Source of the DNA: Campylobacter hominis ATCC BAA-381
GTDB taxonomy: Bacteria; Campylobacterota; Campylobacteria; Campylobacterales; Campylobacteraceae
Assembly (NCBI RefSeq): GCF_000017585.1
Contig: NC_009714.1
Coordinates: forward strand, 898,662-962,661
Length of the DNA: 64,000 nucleotides
Direction of reading: 5' to 3'
The notes beneath the pieces were generated by a model, which made no database searches, was not told where the DNA came from, and worked only from the letters and a program-made list of their open reading frames with translations. Positions 18,558 through 28,989 of this stretch are shown here, piece after piece. A program made the position numbers and the translations under genes. The stretch's first letter is position 1. Each line of letters opens with the position of its first letter.

Positions 18558-20255
18558 TTAAATTTCATCTAAAATTTCCATAAAATTTTTAACATCTATG
18601 AAGCCCGTTATCTGCAAATCTTTAAGTTCTTTACCGTTTTTATAAAAAATCAAAGCCGGCGGACCGAAAACATTAAATTTTTGCATAAGTTTTAGATCTT
18701 CATCGCCATTTCTGCTTACATCTATTTTCACAAGATCAAAATTTTGTAAAATTTCATACACTTTACGATCTTTAAAAGTATCTTTTTCCAAGAGCTTGCA
18801 ATTCTCACACCAACTTGCCCAAAAATCAACCATAACAGGCTTTTTTGTATTTTGTACAAAATTTTCAAGATCATCTAATGTTGAAATTTCAGTAAATTGC
18901 AATTCGTTCCTACCTGAAATTTTTGCAGTCGTGAAATTTTCAAAAGGTTTTAAAGCCGAAACTGCACCACTAAAAAATCCTACAAGCAGAAAAACGGAAT
19001 AAATTAACGCTAAAAGCGAAATAACACGCCTGATTTTATGAACTCTGAAATCAAAAATTCCAAAAAATACGGCAAAACTTACACCTAAAATTCCATAAAG
19101 TAAAAGTGAAAAATTTTCGCCCCAAACACGCGTTCCAAGCCAAATTGCCATTATAAGAAGCAAAAAACCGAAAATTCGTGTTATAAGATTCATCCAAGCT
19201 CCCGGATGAGGTAAAAATTTCGCACTTATTCCAAGCAAAAGCAGCGGTATTCCTGAACCGAAACCAAGAAAAAATAAAGCAGACGTTCCTAAAAATATAT
19301 CTCCGCTTTGTGTAATATAAAGTAAAGCACCGGCTAATGGTGCCGCAACGCAAGGACCAACTATTAAAGCGGAGAAAATTCCCATCACAAAAATGCCGAA
19401 ATATCCGCTTGATTTATCGCCTTTTTGAGTAAAAAATGTTTGCAAACGCGAAGGAAGACGAATCTCATAAAATCCGAACATTGAAAAAGCTAAAAATACA
19501 AAAACGGCGCAAAGTCCTAAAATGACGGCCGGCATTTGCAAAATACTTTGCAAACTTGCTCCAAAAAAACTTGCTAAAAATCCGGTAACTGCATAAGCAA
19601 GAGAAATTCCTAAAACATAAATAAGACTGACTAAAAATGCGCCCTTGCCAGCATTTTTTGAAGTTTTGGCAACTATTACAGACGAAAGTATCGGCACCAT
19701 AGGAAAAATACAAGGCGTAAACGAAAGCAAAATTCCATAACCGAAAAAACTCAAAAGTGTAAGAATGAAATTTTTATTTTTTATATCGTCAGCTATAGCC
19801 GTTTGTTCGTTAAAAGAGGCGTTTTTTAAATCTTTTTGATTTAAAGACACTATTTTATAATTTCCATCTTTTTTTTCATAACTGAAACTTCTGGTTTGCG
19901 GCGGATAACAAAAACCGCTTGCAGAACAACCGATAAAATCAAGTGCAATAGAAAATTTATCACTTTTTGCAATATTTTCAGGCAGTGTAATAAAAAATTC
20001 GCCTGCAAAAATTTCATTGTTTTTATAAATTTTACTATCAGGAAATTTTGCATTTTCATTCAATAACAAACTATTTTTAACAAAGTGAATTTTAAAACTG
20101 TTTTTATAAACATAAATATCTTCAGCTATCTTAAAATCGAAGTAAATTTTTTCATTTTGAATAGTCGAATCAACAACAAAAGCTTTAAATGGCTGAATTG
20201 GTGCGGCAAAACAAAAAGTAAAAAAAGATAATAAACTAAGTAAAATTTTAAACAA
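18558..20255 (-). CDS. dsbD: Thiol:disulfide interchange protein DsbD
   Basis: 565 residues from the TTG at 20255, which has GGAGA five nt upstream and begins directly with a signal peptide (MFKILLSLLSFF). An upstream TTG at 20282 lacks an RBS. The N-terminal alpha domain has the CSASGFC pair, the central eight-helix domain has TPCIFPM and GPCVAAP as its two redox Cys, and the C-terminal thioredoxin domain has WCENCK. DsbD passes electrons from cytoplasmic thioredoxin to periplasmic oxidoreductases, for example for cytochrome c maturation. All six redox cysteines are present. Confidence 0.94.
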   Translation of the reverse strand: MFKILLSLLSFFTFCFAAPIQPFKAFVVDSTIQNEKIYFDFKIAEDIYVYKNSFKIHFVKNSLLLNENAKFPDSKIYKNNEIFAGEFFITLPENIAKSDKFSIALDFIGCSASGFCYPPQTRSFSYEKKDGNYKIVSLNQKDLKNASFNEQTAIADDIKNKNFILTLLSFFGYGILLSFTPCIFPMVPILSSVIVAKTSKNAGKGAFLVSLIYVLGISLAYAVTGFLASFFGASLQSILQMPAVILGLCAVFVFLAFSMFGFYEIRLPSRLQTFFTQKGDKSSGYFGIFVMGIFSALIVGPCVAAPLAGALLYITQSGDIFLGTSALFFLGFGSGIPLLLLGISAKFLPHPGAWMNLITRIFGFLLLIMAIWLGTRVWGENFSLLLYGILGVSFAVFFGIFDFRVHKIRRVISLLALIYSVFLLVGFFSGAVSALKPFENFTTAKISGRNELQFTEISTLDDLENFVQNTKKPVMVDFWASWCENCKLLEKDTFKDRKVYEILQNFDLVKIDVSRNGDEDLKLMQKFNVFGPPALIFYKNGKELKDLQITGFIDVKNFMEILDEI

Positions 20256-20334
20256 AATACTCTCCAAAATTTTAAAATCCAATGATTTTAACTGAAATTT
20301 ATAAATTTTTTCGAAATTTTAAGAAAGAATAAAA

Positions 20335-20340
20335 TATAAT
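20335..20340 (+). promoter_or_regulatory. -10 element of ppk2
   Basis: A perfect TATAAT 28 nt before the ppk2 ATG, in the divergent gap with dsbD. No -35 box is recognisable. Confidence 0.55.
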
Positions 20341-20368
20341 AATAAAGACATTTTGTAAAGGAAAAGTT

Positions 20369-21157
20369 ATGGAAAAAAAAGATTATGAAAAAGAGCTTGT
20401 ATTTTTACAAACTGAACTTTTAAAATTTCAATATTATGTAAAAGAACATCAGTTGAAAGTTTTGATTATCATGGAAGGTCGCGACGCAGCTGGAAAAGGT
20501 GGCACAATCAAACGCCTGACAGAACATTTAAATCCTCGCGGATGTCGCGTTGTAGCACTTTCAAAACCAAGCGACGTGGAACTTACGCAATGGTATTTTC
20601 AAAGATATGTCGCTCATTTACCAAGCGGCGGTGAAATCGTAATATTTGACAGAAGCTGGTATAACCGCGCTATGGTCGAGCCTGTGATGGGTTTTTGCAC
20701 TCCTGAACAACACAGTGATTTTTTAAAAGCTGTGCCTATATTTGAACAACTTTTAAGCCAAAGCGGTATAAAAATTTTTAAATTTTTCCTTTCTATAAAT
20801 AAAAATACGCAAGCGAAACGTTTTAAAGAGCGCGAAGAAGATCCGTTAAAATCATACAAAATTTCAGATGTAGATAAAAAATCGCAAGAACTTTGGGATA
20901 AATACACAATCGCTCAATACAATATGTTTTTGCAAACCGACACAAAAGCAAATCCTTGGACGATTATCGATACAAACGACAAAAAAGTAGGTAGAATAAA
21001 TACTTTTAAGACAATTTTAAAAACAGTTGAATATCAAGACAAACCGAAGCCTAGATATTTTGAAATCACGGAAGGCAAGGTCTATGACGCGCAAGCTGAA
21101 ATACGCCGTCTAAGCCAAAATTTTCCAAATATAAATATGTATAGCAATATAGCATAA
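20369..21157 (+). CDS. ppk2: Polyphosphate kinase 2 (class I PPK2)
   Basis: 262 residues, a single PPK2 domain. Walker A GRDAAGKGG is at 37-45, Walker B FDRSWYNR is at 93-100 and a lid region near 150 has KRFKEREEDP. PPK2 enzymes use polyphosphate to phosphorylate GDP/ADP (or the reverse); C. jejuni PPK2 favours GTP production and affects stress survival. RBS is AAAGGAAAAG. The gene stands alone between dsbD and the pbpA unit. Nucleotide preference cannot be read from sequence. Confidence 0.93.
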   Translation: MEKKDYEKELVFLQTELLKFQYYVKEHQLKVLIIMEGRDAAGKGGTIKRLTEHLNPRGCRVVALSKPSDVELTQWYFQRYVAHLPSGGEIVIFDRSWYNRAMVEPVMGFCTPEQHSDFLKAVPIFEQLLSQSGIKIFKFFLSINKNTQAKRFKEREEDPLKSYKISDVDKKSQELWDKYTIAQYNMFLQTDTKANPWTIIDTNDKKVGRINTFKTILKTVEYQDKPKPRYFEITEGKVYDAQAEIRRLSQNFPNINMYSNIA

Positions 21158-21164
21158 CTAAATT

Positions 21165-21215
21165 TTGCCGTTTCGAAAAAAAAGCTTCTAAAATTTGCAA
21201 CGGCAATTTTGATTT
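21165..21215 (+). terminator. Possible terminator after ppk2
   Basis: The inverted repeat TTGCCGTT (21165-21172) / AACGGCAA (21199-21206) has a 26-nt loop and is followed by TTTTGATTTT. Confidence 0.45.
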
Positions 21216-21554
21216 TAAATACTGCAAATAATTTGAAAGATTGATTTTAAAATTTACAAACTGAAATAGCTTTTTTAAAAACTGATTGTTTATATATTCT
21301 TTATTGGAAGAACATTTAAAAACAAAAAAGCGCTTTGTAAAAATACAGTCAGATTTTTTACTTAAATTTATTTCGAATTTTAAAAATTTTATCGGACTTA
21401 AAATTTAAATGAATTGATTTTTTTATAAGCACAAATATTTATAAAATCATAAAATTTTTAACCATTTAAAAACGCAAAATTTTTATATTCATAATTTTAA
21501 CACAAATGAAAATTTTAATTCTTATAAAATTTAAGCCGTTTTTAGCTTAAAAAT

Positions 21555-21596
21555 AAAATTCAAGCAAAGAAAATAAATTTCATCAGCTTGAATTTT
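21555..21596 (-). terminator. Terminator of the alaS-maf-pbpA unit
   Basis: A perfect 11-bp repeat (arms 21555-21565 and 21586-21596) is followed on the minus strand by TTTTATTTTT. It starts 15 nt past the pbpA stop. Confidence 0.55.
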
Positions 21597-21610
21597 AAAA
21601 CCGCAAATTT

Positions 21611-23527
21611 TTAAAACAATACACTTGTTGCGTTTATATCTACACTTTCTTCAGGTAAAGGAGATTTTTTTGTATAGTATTCCACAGAATTATAATATTT
21701 TTCAGTAAATACGCCGGATGGCATATCAAATTTGCGTTTTGTTTCAGGATGAATTTTTAAATAATTAGTTAAAAATCTTGCAAAAACAGGTGCAGCTGTT
21801 CTGCTTCCGCCCTCTACATGTCTCATCGGTTTATAATTATCATTTCCATACCAGACTATAATCAAAATCTCAGGCGTATATCCGCAAAACCACGCATCTA
21901 TACTATCGTTTGAAGTCCCTGTTTTGCCGGCAACTTCAATTCCGGCAACTCTTGCTCTTGCGCCGGTTCCGGCATTTACAATATTTTGCATTAAAGTTAT
22001 CATCAAATAAGCTTGTTCCGGCTTTAAAACTCGCCTTTTTTCAGGCTCAAAATATGTCATTTTACCGTTTTTATCGCTTATCGCTTTTATAAATTTTGAT
22101 TTGCTTGTAAGTCCCATTCCAGGCCAAACCGAATAAGAGCTTGAATATTCAAGTGGTGAAATTCCATAACTTCCGACCGCAATCGATAAAATTTCAGGAA
22201 TATCATTAAAACCGAAATCATTCAATTTTTTTACAGCTCTATGAACGCCTATACTATCGAGCAAATTTATACTTGCAAGATTGCGCGATTTCTGTAAGGC
22301 TTGTTTAAGCGTAATATAACCTTGAAATGAATTGTCAAAATTTTTAGGTGTCCAGGCTTTGTTGCTTCCATCATCAAAACTTCTTGGCACATCGGCCACT
22401 TCGCTCATTGTAGAATATCCCATATCAAGAGCGATTTGATATATAAAAGGTTTAAAACTTGATCCTGTTTGACGCTTACTTTGAGTTGCACGGTTAAAAT
22501 TGCTTTTAGCGTAATCAACTCCGCCAACCAAAGCTAAAATATCTCCATTTGTAGGATTTGTAACGACAATAGCGCCATTTACTATGCTTGCATTTGCATC
22601 TTTATTACGTTTCAGAATTTCATTGTAACCGAAATTTAAAGCTTCATTAGCAAGTTCTTGAGCTGCAAGATCAACACTTGTATAAATGCTGTATCCGCCA
22701 GTTTTTATATCAGGATATAAAGCAAGTGCTTCTTTCATAACTTCATCCGTAACATACGGCTCTCTGTTTTGTGTAAGAGTTTCATCATATACAACAGGTT
22801 TTTCCTGCATAGCTATTTGATATTCAGTTTTATTTATCCAGCCAAGTTCATACATTCTTGATATTACACTATTTGCGCGTGAAAGTGATAAATCCATATG
22901 TTTTGTAGGATCATAACTGCTTGGGGCTTTTGGCATACCGACAAGCATCGCAATTTCCTTTAAAGTCAAATCGGCAAGATCTTTCTTAAAATATCCAAGA
23001 GACGCTGTTCTTATACCGTAATACTGATGTCCGAAATAAACTTCATTAAAATAGCGCTCCAAAATTTCTTCTTTACTGAGCGTATTTTCTATCTTAAGAG
23101 CCAAAATAGCCTCTTTTATCTTTCTCTCAATCTTTTTTTCACTGGTCAGCACCAAAGTTTTAATTAGTTGTTGTGTAATCGTAGAAGCCCCTTCTACAAA
23201 TTTCATCGCTTTTACGTCTTTTAAAATAGCTCTAAATATAGCTTCTACATTTATTCCTTCGTGTTCAAAAAAACTTGTATCTTCTATCGCTACAAGAGCT
23301 TCTATAACGCGTCCTGGGATTTCATCGTATTTTACATAAATTCTGTTTTCCTTATCAAAAACATTTGCAATTAAATCGCCGTTTCTATCATAAATTTTGG
23401 TCGTTAGCGGCGGATTATAATTTATTATATTATCACTTTCAAGTTTTATACTTGAATAAAAATACAAAAAAATACCGCAAAACGCAAAAAAGCAGATAGT
23501 CAAAAAACTGAATAAAACTCTTACCAT
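21611..23527 (-). CDS. pbpA: Class A penicillin-binding protein 1A
   Basis: 638 residues. One N-terminal membrane helix (about 4-26) precedes the GT51 transglycosylase domain, with catalytic E82 in EDTSFFEHEG and GASTITQQL at 113. The transpeptidase domain has S356-x-x-K359, S414-R-N416 and K535-T-G. It polymerises and cross-links peptidoglycan in the periplasm. The ATG at 23527 overlaps the maf stop by 7 nt; AGAGG precedes it. Same neighbourhood order (alaS-maf-pbpA) as I recall from C. jejuni. Confidence 0.95.
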   Translation of the reverse strand: MVRVLFSFLTICFFAFCGIFLYFYSSIKLESDNIINYNPPLTTKIYDRNGDLIANVFDKENRIYVKYDEIPGRVIEALVAIEDTSFFEHEGINVEAIFRAILKDVKAMKFVEGASTITQQLIKTLVLTSEKKIERKIKEAILALKIENTLSKEEILERYFNEVYFGHQYYGIRTASLGYFKKDLADLTLKEIAMLVGMPKAPSSYDPTKHMDLSLSRANSVISRMYELGWINKTEYQIAMQEKPVVYDETLTQNREPYVTDEVMKEALALYPDIKTGGYSIYTSVDLAAQELANEALNFGYNEILKRNKDANASIVNGAIVVTNPTNGDILALVGGVDYAKSNFNRATQSKRQTGSSFKPFIYQIALDMGYSTMSEVADVPRSFDDGSNKAWTPKNFDNSFQGYITLKQALQKSRNLASINLLDSIGVHRAVKKLNDFGFNDIPEILSIAVGSYGISPLEYSSSYSVWPGMGLTSKSKFIKAISDKNGKMTYFEPEKRRVLKPEQAYLMITLMQNIVNAGTGARARVAGIEVAGKTGTSNDSIDAWFCGYTPEILIIVWYGNDNYKPMRHVEGGSRTAAPVFARFLTNYLKIHPETKRKFDMPSGVFTEKYYNSVEYYTKKSPLPEESVDINATSVLF

Positions 23528-24069
23528 AAATACCTCTTTAAAATTTTCACATTTAAACCCATAGCCGTATAAGTTTCGCCGCTTTGGTCAATAATAAATT
23601 TTTTATTAAATCCTTCTATCATCATAGCTCCGGCTTTACCTTTATATTCGCCGCCTGCAATATATTTTTCTATCTCTTCAAAAGGAAATTTTGCAAAATG
23701 AAACATAGATATGCTGATATTTTCAATTATCTTTTCTCTGCTTACAAAAATAAGTGCCGAAATCACGCCGGCTTTATTTCCACTTTGCAAATTAAGCATT
23801 TCACGCGCTTCTTCATCGTTTTTTGCTTTACCTAAAATTTTACCTGAGCAGATTACGCTGCTGTCTGCAAAAAGAACATTGTCGTATTTAGAACCGTATA
23901 TTTTAAAAAACTGCTCTTTTTTAGCCTGTGCAACTTTATAAGAATAACTCATATAGCAAGTTTTAGCGATTTTACTTTCATCGAAATTTACAGGAATTTG
24001 TGTAAATTCAATGCCGTTTTCTTTTAAAATTTTAGCTCTTGTAGTAGAACTGGAAGCCAAATAAATCAC
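23521..24069 (-). CDS. maf: Maf-family nucleotide pyrophosphatase
   Basis: 182 residues. The N-terminal LASSSTTRAKIL, FADSSVI near 67 and the KGKAGAMMIEGF segment near 140 fit Maf/YhdE house-cleaning NTP pyrophosphatases that remove non-canonical or m5U/UTP-type nucleotides. The start is GTG (24069), and the sequence GTGA overlaps the upstream stop. In the usual numbering the catalytic Asp is in the FADSS motif. The exact nucleotide preference (dTTP/UTP versus m7GTP) is not evident. Confidence 0.88.
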   Translation of the reverse strand: MIYLASSSTTRAKILKENGIEFTQIPVNFDESKIAKTCYMSYSYKVAQAKKEQFFKIYGSKYDNVLFADSSVICSGKILGKAKNDEEAREMLNLQSGNKAGVISALIFVSREKIIENISISMFHFAKFPFEEIEKYIAGGEYKGKAGAMMIEGFNKKFIIDQSGETYTAMGLNVKILKRYLW

Positions 24070-24542
24070 GCTATATCCTTAATTACAAAACCAAGATAAA
24101 CACAAATAAAGCAAACAACGATATTAAGCGGCGTAAAGTATTTTGTGATAATAGCTAAAAAATCGCTATTTTGGTTATTGTCACCATTTTGCAATGCTTT
24201 TTTTAAAAGCAAAATTTCATAATGCATATAAATAAAATTTATAAAAATAAAAATGGCGCAAACCCATTTTGTAACAAAAATCGTATTTATCATAGGATCT
24301 ATAAAAGAATTTCGGCTCATAAATATACCGCTTAAAGCTAAACAACCGAATAAAACAAAAAATATTTTTTCATAAAAAGCTATAAAATTTAAAATTTTAT
24401 CAATGGAAATACTGAATTTTTCATAAAATCTAATGCAAAAAATAGCGCAAAACTGAGCGCTGATAAGCAAAATAGCTAAAAAAATATGCAAGAGCGGTAA
24501 AACTTGTTCCGCTCTTGCGAATGAAGAATTTATTTCATTCAA
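24066..24542 (-). CDS. Unknown four-helix inner-membrane protein
   Basis: 158 residues with about four hydrophobic segments (17-38, 52-70, 88-106, 133-155), no signal peptidase site and no motif I recognise. Its TTG start overlaps the alaS TGA (TTGA) and its stop overlaps the maf GTG, so it is locked translationally between alaS and maf. The small size and helix spacing resemble copper-resistance/DUF2214-type integral membrane proteins only in a general way; I do not assign a function. Confidence 0.7.
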   Translation of the reverse strand: MNEINSSFARAEQVLPLLHIFLAILLISAQFCAIFCIRFYEKFSISIDKILNFIAFYEKIFFVLFGCLALSGIFMSRNSFIDPMINTIFVTKWVCAIFIFINFIYMHYEILLLKKALQNGDNNQNSDFLAIITKYFTPLNIVVCFICVYLGFVIKDIA

Positions 24543-27076
24543 ATTTTTGCCTTTATAAGATCGCGAGCAAAATTTACGGCTTCATCAATTTTTGTCATAT
24601 CTTTTCCACCGGCTGTGGCAAAATCATCTCGTCCGCCGCCGCCGCCGCCTAAAATTTTAGCGATTTGTTTTACGATTTCGCCTGCTTTTAATGGAGCATT
24701 TTTAACTCCTGCCGCGATTTGAACTCTACCATCCTCCACTTTAAAAAATACGGCGACAATTTTATCGTTTTCATTTTTTAACTCATCGATTTTTGTTTTT
24801 ATATCTCCGTCAAACTCGCTAACTACGAATTTAATGCCGTTTTTTTCATCCAAATCAATAACTTTTGCAGCACTTGCTTTTGATATTTCATTTTTCAAAG
24901 ATTTTATTTCATCTTTTAATTTTTTGATTGCACTAAGCGCTTCATTTGATTTTAATGCATTTTGAACTTCCGAAAATTCGCTGCGAAAGTTTTTTGCATA
25001 ATTTATGGCGGCTTTTGAACAGACAGCTTCAATTCTACGAACTCCGGCACTTACTCCACTTTCTTTTACAATATAAAAGCTACCGATTTCCCATAAATTT
25101 CTAACATGCGTTCCGCCGCAAAATTCTTTACTTTCACCAAGAGTTAAGACACGCACTTTATCACCGTATTTTTCACTAAACATCGCAATTGCGCCGCTTT
25201 TTATAGCTTCATTTATATCCATTATTTCTGTTTTTGAAGCCCCGCCTTTTGAAATTTGGCTATTTACGTTATTTTCTATTTTTAAAAGTTGCTCGCTAGT
25301 TAAAGATTTCGGATATGTAAAATCAAATCTAAGTCGCTCGCTATCCACGCTACTTCCTGCTTGTCCGACTCCTGAGCCTAAAATTTCGCGCAAAGCCAAA
25401 TGAAGTAAATGCGTAGCGCTGTGATGGCGTGCGGTTTCTATTCTAGCCTCATCAACTTCACATTTTACGATATCGCCTACTTTTAAGTTTGTGCTTGTTT
25501 CAACTTCACTTAAATTCAGTCCGAAAAACTTTTGGGTATCGGTTACTTTATTTGAACCGTTTATCAAACCTGTATCATAAATTTGACCGCCTGATTGAGC
25601 GTAAAATGGAGTTTCATCAAGCATTATCCAACCGATATTTCCAGCTTTTAATTCATCCACATTTCTAAAATCATTATTTAAAATAGCTAAAATTTTACTT
25701 TGTGATTTCATCGTTTCATAACCGATGAATTTATTTTCACCGAATTTTTCCAAAAGCGCTTTAAAATCGCCTTTTTCTTTGATTTTATCGCCACTTCCCT
25801 TCCAACTTGCTTTTGCTCTTGCTTTTTGCTCGTTCATAAGTTCGTCGAATTTCTTTTCATCTACTTTTTTGCCGATTTCTCTAAGCATATCGGCGGTCAA
25901 ATCAAGCGGAAAGCCGTAAGTATCATAAAGCTTAAATGCGATTTCACCTGAAAAAACATCTTTCGTATTTGCAAGTTGGGCCTTAAAAAGTTCAAGTCCC
26001 GCTGATATGGTAGATAAAAATCTCTCTTCTTCCAGTTTTATAATCTCTTTTATGGTTTCTTTTTTTTCAAGCAAATAAGAATAGTGATGCCCCATAAGCT
26101 CGCATACGTTATCCACCAACTTATACATAAAAGGCTCTTTTAAACCAAGTAGATATCCATGTCTTAAAGCTCTTCTTAAAATTCTTCTAAGAACGTAACC
26201 CCTGCCCTCTTTGTCGAAATTAACACCTTGAGCAATCAAAAATGTAATCGATCTTATATGATCTGCGATAACCCTATAGCTTGCTCCACTTTCATATTTA
26301 TAAGGTTTTCCGCAAAGTTTTTCAACGGCGTGAATAAGAGGCATAAAAATAGAACTGTCATAATTGCTGAAAACACCCTCTTTTATCGCTGTAACACGTT
26401 CTAATCCCATTCCTGTGTCAATTGAAGGTTTTGGCAAAGGTGAAAGATTTCCGGCTTTATCGCGTTCAAATTGCATAAAAACCAAATTCCAAATTTCAAG
26501 GAAACGATCGCCGTCTCCGCCCATATAATCTTCTTTTCCGTGAAAATACTCTTCACCCTGGTCATAAAAAATTTCACTGCAAGGCCCACAAGGTCCTGTA
26601 TCGCCCATCGCCCAAAAATTATCATGATCGCCAAAACGGTAAATTCTCTCTTTTGCGATGTGTTTCGCCCAAATTTCAAAAGCCTCATCATCTTTTTCAT
26701 GAACGGTTACGTAAAGTTTATCTTTGTCAAGTTTTAAAATTTCAGTTATAAATTCCCAAGCATAAGCTATTGCATTTTCTTTAAAATATTCTCCGAAACT
26801 GAAATTTCCAAGCATTTCAAAAAATGTATGGTGTCGCGCCGTATAGCCGACATTATCCAAATCATTGTGCTTACCACCCGCTCTTATACACGTTTGACAA
26901 CTTGTTCGAATCGGCGGAGTCGGTCTTGGCACGGCGCCGGTGAAAATATTTTTAAAAGGTACCATTCCGGCATTTGTAAAAAGAAGTGAAGCATCATCCG
27001 GCACAAGTGGTGCGGAAGCTATTATTTCGTGTCCTTTTGAAGCAAAAAAGTCTAAAAATTCTTTTCTAATATCCAT
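24539..27076 (-). CDS. alaS: Alanyl-tRNA synthetase
   Basis: 845 residues, near the usual bacterial length. The class II catalytic core has [14 protein letters not shown] near 68 and DTGMGLERV near 215. The editing domain zinc site is HHSATH near 557 and CGGTH near 657. A C-terminal DHHA1 domain is Gly-rich near 810. It charges tRNA-Ala and clears Ser/Gly mischarging. RBS AAGGAAAAA precedes the ATG, and a candidate extended -10 lies at 27110-27115. First gene of the alaS-membrane protein-maf-pbpA unit. Confidence 0.97.
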   Translation of the reverse strand: MDIRKEFLDFFASKGHEIIASAPLVPDDASLLFTNAGMVPFKNIFTGAVPRPTPPIRTSCQTCIRAGGKHNDLDNVGYTARHHTFFEMLGNFSFGEYFKENAIAYAWEFITEILKLDKDKLYVTVHEKDDEAFEIWAKHIAKERIYRFGDHDNFWAMGDTGPCGPCSEIFYDQGEEYFHGKEDYMGGDGDRFLEIWNLVFMQFERDKAGNLSPLPKPSIDTGMGLERVTAIKEGVFSNYDSSIFMPLIHAVEKLCGKPYKYESGASYRVIADHIRSITFLIAQGVNFDKEGRGYVLRRILRRALRHGYLLGLKEPFMYKLVDNVCELMGHHYSYLLEKKETIKEIIKLEEERFLSTISAGLELFKAQLANTKDVFSGEIAFKLYDTYGFPLDLTADMLREIGKKVDEKKFDELMNEQKARAKASWKGSGDKIKEKGDFKALLEKFGENKFIGYETMKSQSKILAILNNDFRNVDELKAGNIGWIMLDETPFYAQSGGQIYDTGLINGSNKVTDTQKFFGLNLSEVETSTNLKVGDIVKCEVDEARIETARHHSATHLLHLALREILGSGVGQAGSSVDSERLRFDFTYPKSLTSEQLLKIENNVNSQISKGGASKTEIMDINEAIKSGAIAMFSEKYGDKVRVLTLGESKEFCGGTHVRNLWEIGSFYIVKESGVSAGVRRIEAVCSKAAINYAKNFRSEFSEVQNALKSNEALSAIKKLKDEIKSLKNEISKASAAKVIDLDEKNGIKFVVSEFDGDIKTKIDELKNENDKIVAVFFKVEDGRVQIAAGVKNAPLKAGEIVKQIAKILGGGGGGRDDFATAGGKDMTKIDEAVNFARDLIKAKI

Positions 27077-27109
27077 TTTTTTCCTTATAAAATCTAAAAA
27101 TTTCGGCTC

Positions 27110-27120
27110 ATTTTAGCCAA
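27110..27120 (-). promoter_or_regulatory. -10 element of the alaS unit
   Basis: On the minus strand TTGGCTAAAAT ends 33 nt before the alaS ATG; it resembles the Campylobacter extended -10 with one change (TAAAAT). Confidence 0.4.
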
Positions 27121-27153
27121 ATTTCGTTTAAAATTTCCAAAATTTAGATTTGC

Positions 27154-27164
27154 TTTGATATAAT
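27154..27164 (+). promoter_or_regulatory. -10 element of the Gfo/Idh-hemH unit
   Basis: TTTGATATAAT ends 29 nt before the ATG at 27194, divergent from the alaS promoter. Confidence 0.55.
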
Positions 27165-27193
27165 TTCGTGATATTTAAAATTTTAGGATAGTT

Positions 27194-28057
27194 ATGAAAA
27201 AAAAAGTTGCGCTAATCGGTGCTGATACGTTAAAAGGAGCTCTTCATCTCAGTGAACTTCGTAGAAGCGATTATTTCGAATTGGTAGGCATCGTAGATGA
27301 AAATCAAAAAGATTACGGCAGGTTTGAAAATTTTGCAAGCTTACAGGATCTTTTTAACGAAGTTTCGATAGACGCCATGATAATCGCCACTAATCCAAAA
27401 AATCATAAAGAAAACATCTTAAAATGTATAAATTACACAAAAAATATTTTAGTGCAAGCACCATTAGCAAATACTTTAAGTCAGACAAGAGAGATAAACT
27501 ACGCCATAAAAACAAATAAAATAAATCTTGCGGTTGCTTACAATAACCGCTTTAATCCGGCTATTATTTCATTAATACGTGAGCTTAAAAAAGAAAAGGA
27601 AATTTACAGTTTAAACTTTATAAACGCTTCAAATGAAGGCGAAATTTTGGATTATCTTATCAAAGATATCGATTTATGTAAGTTTATCTGTAATAGTGAA
27701 ATTACAAATTTTAATTTAAACAAAACTTTATTCGGTGAAAACAATACTCCCGGAATTTTAAACGCGGCAATAAAATTAAAAAACGAAATTTTAATAAATT
27801 TTATGTGCTCGAAACTTTATCCGATCAGAAGACATAAGATTGAAGTTAGCGCCGATAGCGGCTTTTATATCGCCGATTTGATAACTTTTACGCTTCACAA
27901 ACACACTGAAAACGGCCTAATAAATTTAAGAGTTGATAACGATAATTTCAGCATTAGAAAAACTCACGAAGCATTTTTTAATTTTTGCGACAGCTGTGAA
28001 CTTTCCGGATTGGCGGATATAGAAAATTCAATAAAAATAAGAGAAATTTTATGCTGA
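27194..28057 (+). CDS. Gfo/Idh/MocA-like oxidoreductase, divergent active site
   Basis: 287 residues. The N-terminal Rossmann domain is visible (KVALIGAD strand-loop, ELVGIVDEN near 33, AMIIATNPKNH near 60), as is the second-domain pattern AYNNRFNP near 112. The conserved EKP motif, whose Lys contacts cofactor and substrate in this family, reads QAP near 92, and the glycine loop is IGADTLKG rather than GxGxxG. It may bind ligand without oxidoreductase activity or use a different cofactor. It overlaps hemH by 7 nt; a similar gene adjoins hemH in C. jejuni, as I recall. Confidence 0.75.
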   Translation: MKKKVALIGADTLKGALHLSELRRSDYFELVGIVDENQKDYGRFENFASLQDLFNEVSIDAMIIATNPKNHKENILKCINYTKNILVQAPLANTLSQTREINYAIKTNKINLAVAYNNRFNPAIISLIRELKKEKEIYSLNFINASNEGEILDYLIKDIDLCKFICNSEITNFNLNKTLFGENNTPGILNAAIKLKNEILINFMCSKLYPIRRHKIEVSADSGFYIADLITFTLHKHTENGLINLRVDNDNFSIRKTHEAFFNFCDSCELSGLADIENSIKIREILC

Positions 28058-28989
28058 AAAAAGCTGTTTTGCTTTTAAATATGGGAGGTCCAGGAAAATT
28101 AGAAGAAGTTGAAATTTTCTTAAAAAATATGTTTAACGATCCATTTATTTTAAGCATAAAATCATCATTTTGTCGTAAAATTTTAGCTTTTATAATCACA
28201 TTTTTCAGAAAAAAAAAAGCCGAAGAAAATTATCTGCAAATAGGCGGCACATCGCCGATAAATGCACTTACAATCTCGCTTGTAAATAAAATGAAAGCTC
28301 TGGCGCCAAATTATGTTTGCGTCGATTTTGCGATGAATTACACAAAACCTTTTGCGAATGAAGTTTTAAAAAAATATGAGAATTTTGATGATATAATCCT
28401 AATTCCACTTTATCCGCATTATTCGCAAACTACGGTAAAATCAAGCATACAATCCTGTAAAAAAGCAATGTCAAAGGATTTTAAAATTTGCGAAGTTTTT
28501 TACAAAAATGAAAAATATAATGAAATTTTATTAAATTTAATAAAAGATGAAATTTCGAATTTCAGCGCCGAAGAAATATCTGAAATTTCATTAATATTTT
28601 CCGCTCATTCTCTTCCTATAAAAATCATAGAAAAAGGCGATCCTTATGAAAAACAAATTCGCGAACACGTAGAAATTTTAAGCGAAATGTTAAAACAAAA
28701 AGGTGTAAATTTTAAAGAGATAATTTTAGCTTATCAGTCTCGACTGGGTCCGGTAAAATGGCTCGGTCCGAATACGGGCGACGTTTTAAAAAATTTAAAA
28801 AATAAAAAAGCTCTTATTTTTCCACTCGCATTTTGCATTGACAACAGCGAAACCGTTTTTGAACTTGCAGTGCAATACGCAAAAATAGCGCGCGAGCGAA
28901 ATTTTACATTTTACAAAGTTTGTAAATGTCCGAACGATAGAGATGAATTTGCTGAATTTTTACTTGATTTAGCAAAAAATGAAAAGTAA
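28051..28989 (+). CDS. hemH: Ferrochelatase
   Basis: 312 residues. LLNMGGPG at the N-terminus, IPLYPHYSQTT near 130, the metal-site His in FSAHSLP near 189 and AYQSRLGPVKWLGP near 230 identify it. It inserts Fe2+ into protoporphyrin IX at the last heme step, needed for cytochromes. It ends the two-gene unit. hemW, a heme-chaperone-type gene, is also in the window at 38933 but is not linked. Confidence 0.95.
   Translation: MLKKAVLLLNMGGPGKLEEVEIFLKNMFNDPFILSIKSSFCRKILAFIITFFRKKKAEENYLQIGGTSPINALTISLVNKMKALAPNYVCVDFAMNYTKPFANEVLKKYENFDDIILIPLYPHYSQTTVKSSIQSCKKAMSKDFKICEVFYKNEKYNEILLNLIKDEISNFSAEEISEISLIFSAHSLPIKIIEKGDPYEKQIREHVEILSEMLKQKGVNFKEIILAYQSRLGPVKWLGPNTGDVLKNLKNKKALIFPLAFCIDNSETVFELAVQYAKIARERNFTFYKVCKCPNDRDEFAEFLLDLAKNEK

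Larger units (their letters stand above)
21158..21610. other. Convergent intergenic stretch, no gene seen
   Basis: AT-rich 450 bp between the ends of ppk2 and pbpA. It holds only the two terminator-like hairpins at 21165-21215 and 21555-21596. Confidence 0.6.
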
